The notes under the pieces are model-generated. The model worked only from the letters and a program-made list of their open reading frames with translations, ran no database searches and had not been told where the DNA came from. The translations under genes were made by a program, and so were the position numbers. 15,206 bases of DNA from CAYHOI01 sp964358175. GTDB taxonomy: Bacteria; Margulisbacteria; Riflemargulisbacteria; GWF2-35-9. Shown in pieces: positions 14,737-15,206 of this stretch (positions are counted from its first letter, which is position 1; every line of letters starts with the position of its first letter). The stretch covers positions 1-15,206 of the forward strand of contig CAYHOI010000042.1 of assembly GCA_964358175.1 (NCBI GenBank). Reading direction: 5' to 3'.

Positions 14737-15070
14737 GATCAAATATCTCCTTAATCCGATCCCGCCACGCAATGGTCTGTTTGAGATTTGTCCCCCCCGA
14801 AGACACCGAAACGGTCATATTGCCTGCCTTGTACACGGCGGGGGAGATAAAATCACTTAAAGACGGATTATCCACGACGTTTATGAGAATTCCCGCCTCT
14901 CGCGCGTCTTTCAGAATCTGTTGATTGACGGTAGAATTCTGTGTACACGCATACACAACGCCCACCCCATTCAAGACCTCTTTCGAGTAACTCTGTTTTA
15001 TACAAGTTACGCCGGAGGTAGATTGTATCTCGGAATTTATTTCTGGCGCAACAACTAAAATATTTCTTGT
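14729..15070 (-). pseudogene. sirC: 5'-truncated precorrin-2 dehydrogenase / siroheme synthase domain
   Basis: The minus-strand frame reads NILVVAPEINSEI, VYACTQNSTVNQQILKDARE, AGILINVVDNPSLSDFISPA and VYKAGNMTVSVSSGG. This is the core of the SirC/Met8/CysG-N NAD-dependent dehydrogenase that turns precorrin-2 into sirohydrochlorin, with the conserved aspartate of NVVD. The usual first 30-40 residues, including the Gly-rich GGG NAD-binding loop, are absent. Recognisable sequence starts at the edge of the 22-bp repeat (15072-15093), and no frame between there and the window end supplies the missing part. The only plausible start codon is TTG at 14974, far too late. The frame overlaps cobA-hemD by 8 bp as in an intact operon. 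It is probably broken, unless the start is an unusual codon or the end is misassembled. Confidence 0.7.
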
Positions 15071-15071
15071 A

Positions 15072-15093
15072 GTAACCGATGAGTTTCTGGGGG
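15072..15093 (+). repeat. 22-bp dispersed repeat, right copy
   Basis: An exact inverted partner of the copy at 32-53: it starts GTAACCGATGAG and ends in CTGGGGG, here with one extra G. Its left edge coincides with the point where sirC homology stops. Confidence 0.8.
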
Positions 15094-15101
15094 GTGGCGA
15101 A

Positions 15102-15122
15102 TTACGGTTTACGGTTTACGGT
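15102..15122 (+). repeat. Heptamer tandem repeat, three copies of TTACGGT
   Basis: Three perfect, uninterrupted copies of TTACGGT lie 8 bp beyond the G run of the 22-bp repeat. Heptamer microsatellites of this kind are usually intergenic. On the minus strand the array supplies the TAA at 15116-15118 that closes the sirC frame upstream. Confidence 0.8.
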
Positions 15123-15206
15123 GAATTTGGCAACAGAGACATGAGATTGATATTTGGATTTAAGGCCAAAGAATTAAGTGTCTGAAGAAGCCACTCTTGA
15201 AGTGAC
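15123..15206 (-). other. Window-edge stretch, no assigned gene
   Basis: The minus strand is open for 29 codons from the window edge to the TAA at 15116, in the same frame as the sirC remnant (it reads SLQEWLLQTLNSLALNPN and so on). It has no Gly-rich loop and no recognisable motif. It may be the end of an upstream gene or repeat-derived sequence. Confidence 0.3.

Noticed and set aside
14737..14772. TTG start giving 12 extra residues on CobA-HemD
   Set aside because: No ribosome site and it runs deeper into sirC; the GTG at 14736 has AAGGAG and fits the family N-terminus.
1..15206. CRISPR array, tRNA, rRNA, transposase, phage or toxin-antitoxin locus
   Set aside because: No regularly spaced repeats, no cloverleaf or rRNA-like sequence, and no transposase, integrase or classic toxin motifs were found on either strand.

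Overview
The window reads as the chromosome of an uncultured diderm (Gram-negative-type) bacterium of moderate GC. It encodes an outer-membrane beta-barrel, a minimal TatA-TatC export system, heme synthesis by the C5 (glutamate) route with a CobA-HemD fusion, and an IscR-NifS-NifU iron-sulfur module. This mix fits several poorly cultured phyla, for example Nitrospirota- or Omnitrophota-like lineages, but nothing here fixes the phylum. Nearly all genes lie on the minus strand in tightly packed, often overlapping runs. The exception is a small plus-strand accessory patch near 10.2-10.9 kb.

Layout, read in the direction of minus-strand transcription (right to left). At the right edge, a triplicated heptamer and one copy of a 22-bp repeat abut a 5'-truncated siroheme-synthase gene (sirC). 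Then follow cobA-hemD, hemB and hemL, all overlapping: together they supply 5-aminolevulinate and porphobilinogen and handle uroporphyrinogen III and precorrin-2. hemA and hemC are not in the window. Between hemL and tatA is an accessory island of about 1.1 kb. It holds an internally deleted AAA+ ATPase remnant with its own promoter-like sequence, a retropepsin-like aspartic protease and a small hypothetical gene. Next comes tatA-tatC joined to a MOT1-type molybdate/sulfate permease, a pairing that would connect molybdate uptake with export of folded cofactor proteins. After a 175-bp regulatory gap there is a second long unit: GT2 glycosyltransferase, hisS, an outer-membrane barrel, a CheW-domain protein and an alpha-glucan phosphorylase, each touching or overlapping the next. 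Finally iscR-nifS-nifU starts from a recognisable sigma70-type promoter with a dyad over the start site.

The left end carries a second, inverted copy of the same 22-bp repeat, about 130 bp past nifU. With the copy at the right end, the 15 kb segment is bracketed by an inverted dispersed repeat. This could mean that a repeat element has shaped the locus, or simply that a contig ends in repeats.

The most notable observations are: the flanking inverted repeat and its precise junction with the headless sirC; the collapsed ATPase gene with Walker A and C-terminus in different frames; the Tat-MOT1 gene coupling; and the unexplained barrel-CheW pair wedged between hisS and glgP. I see no CRISPR array, rRNA, tRNA, transposase or phage gene, and no clear-cut new defence system.
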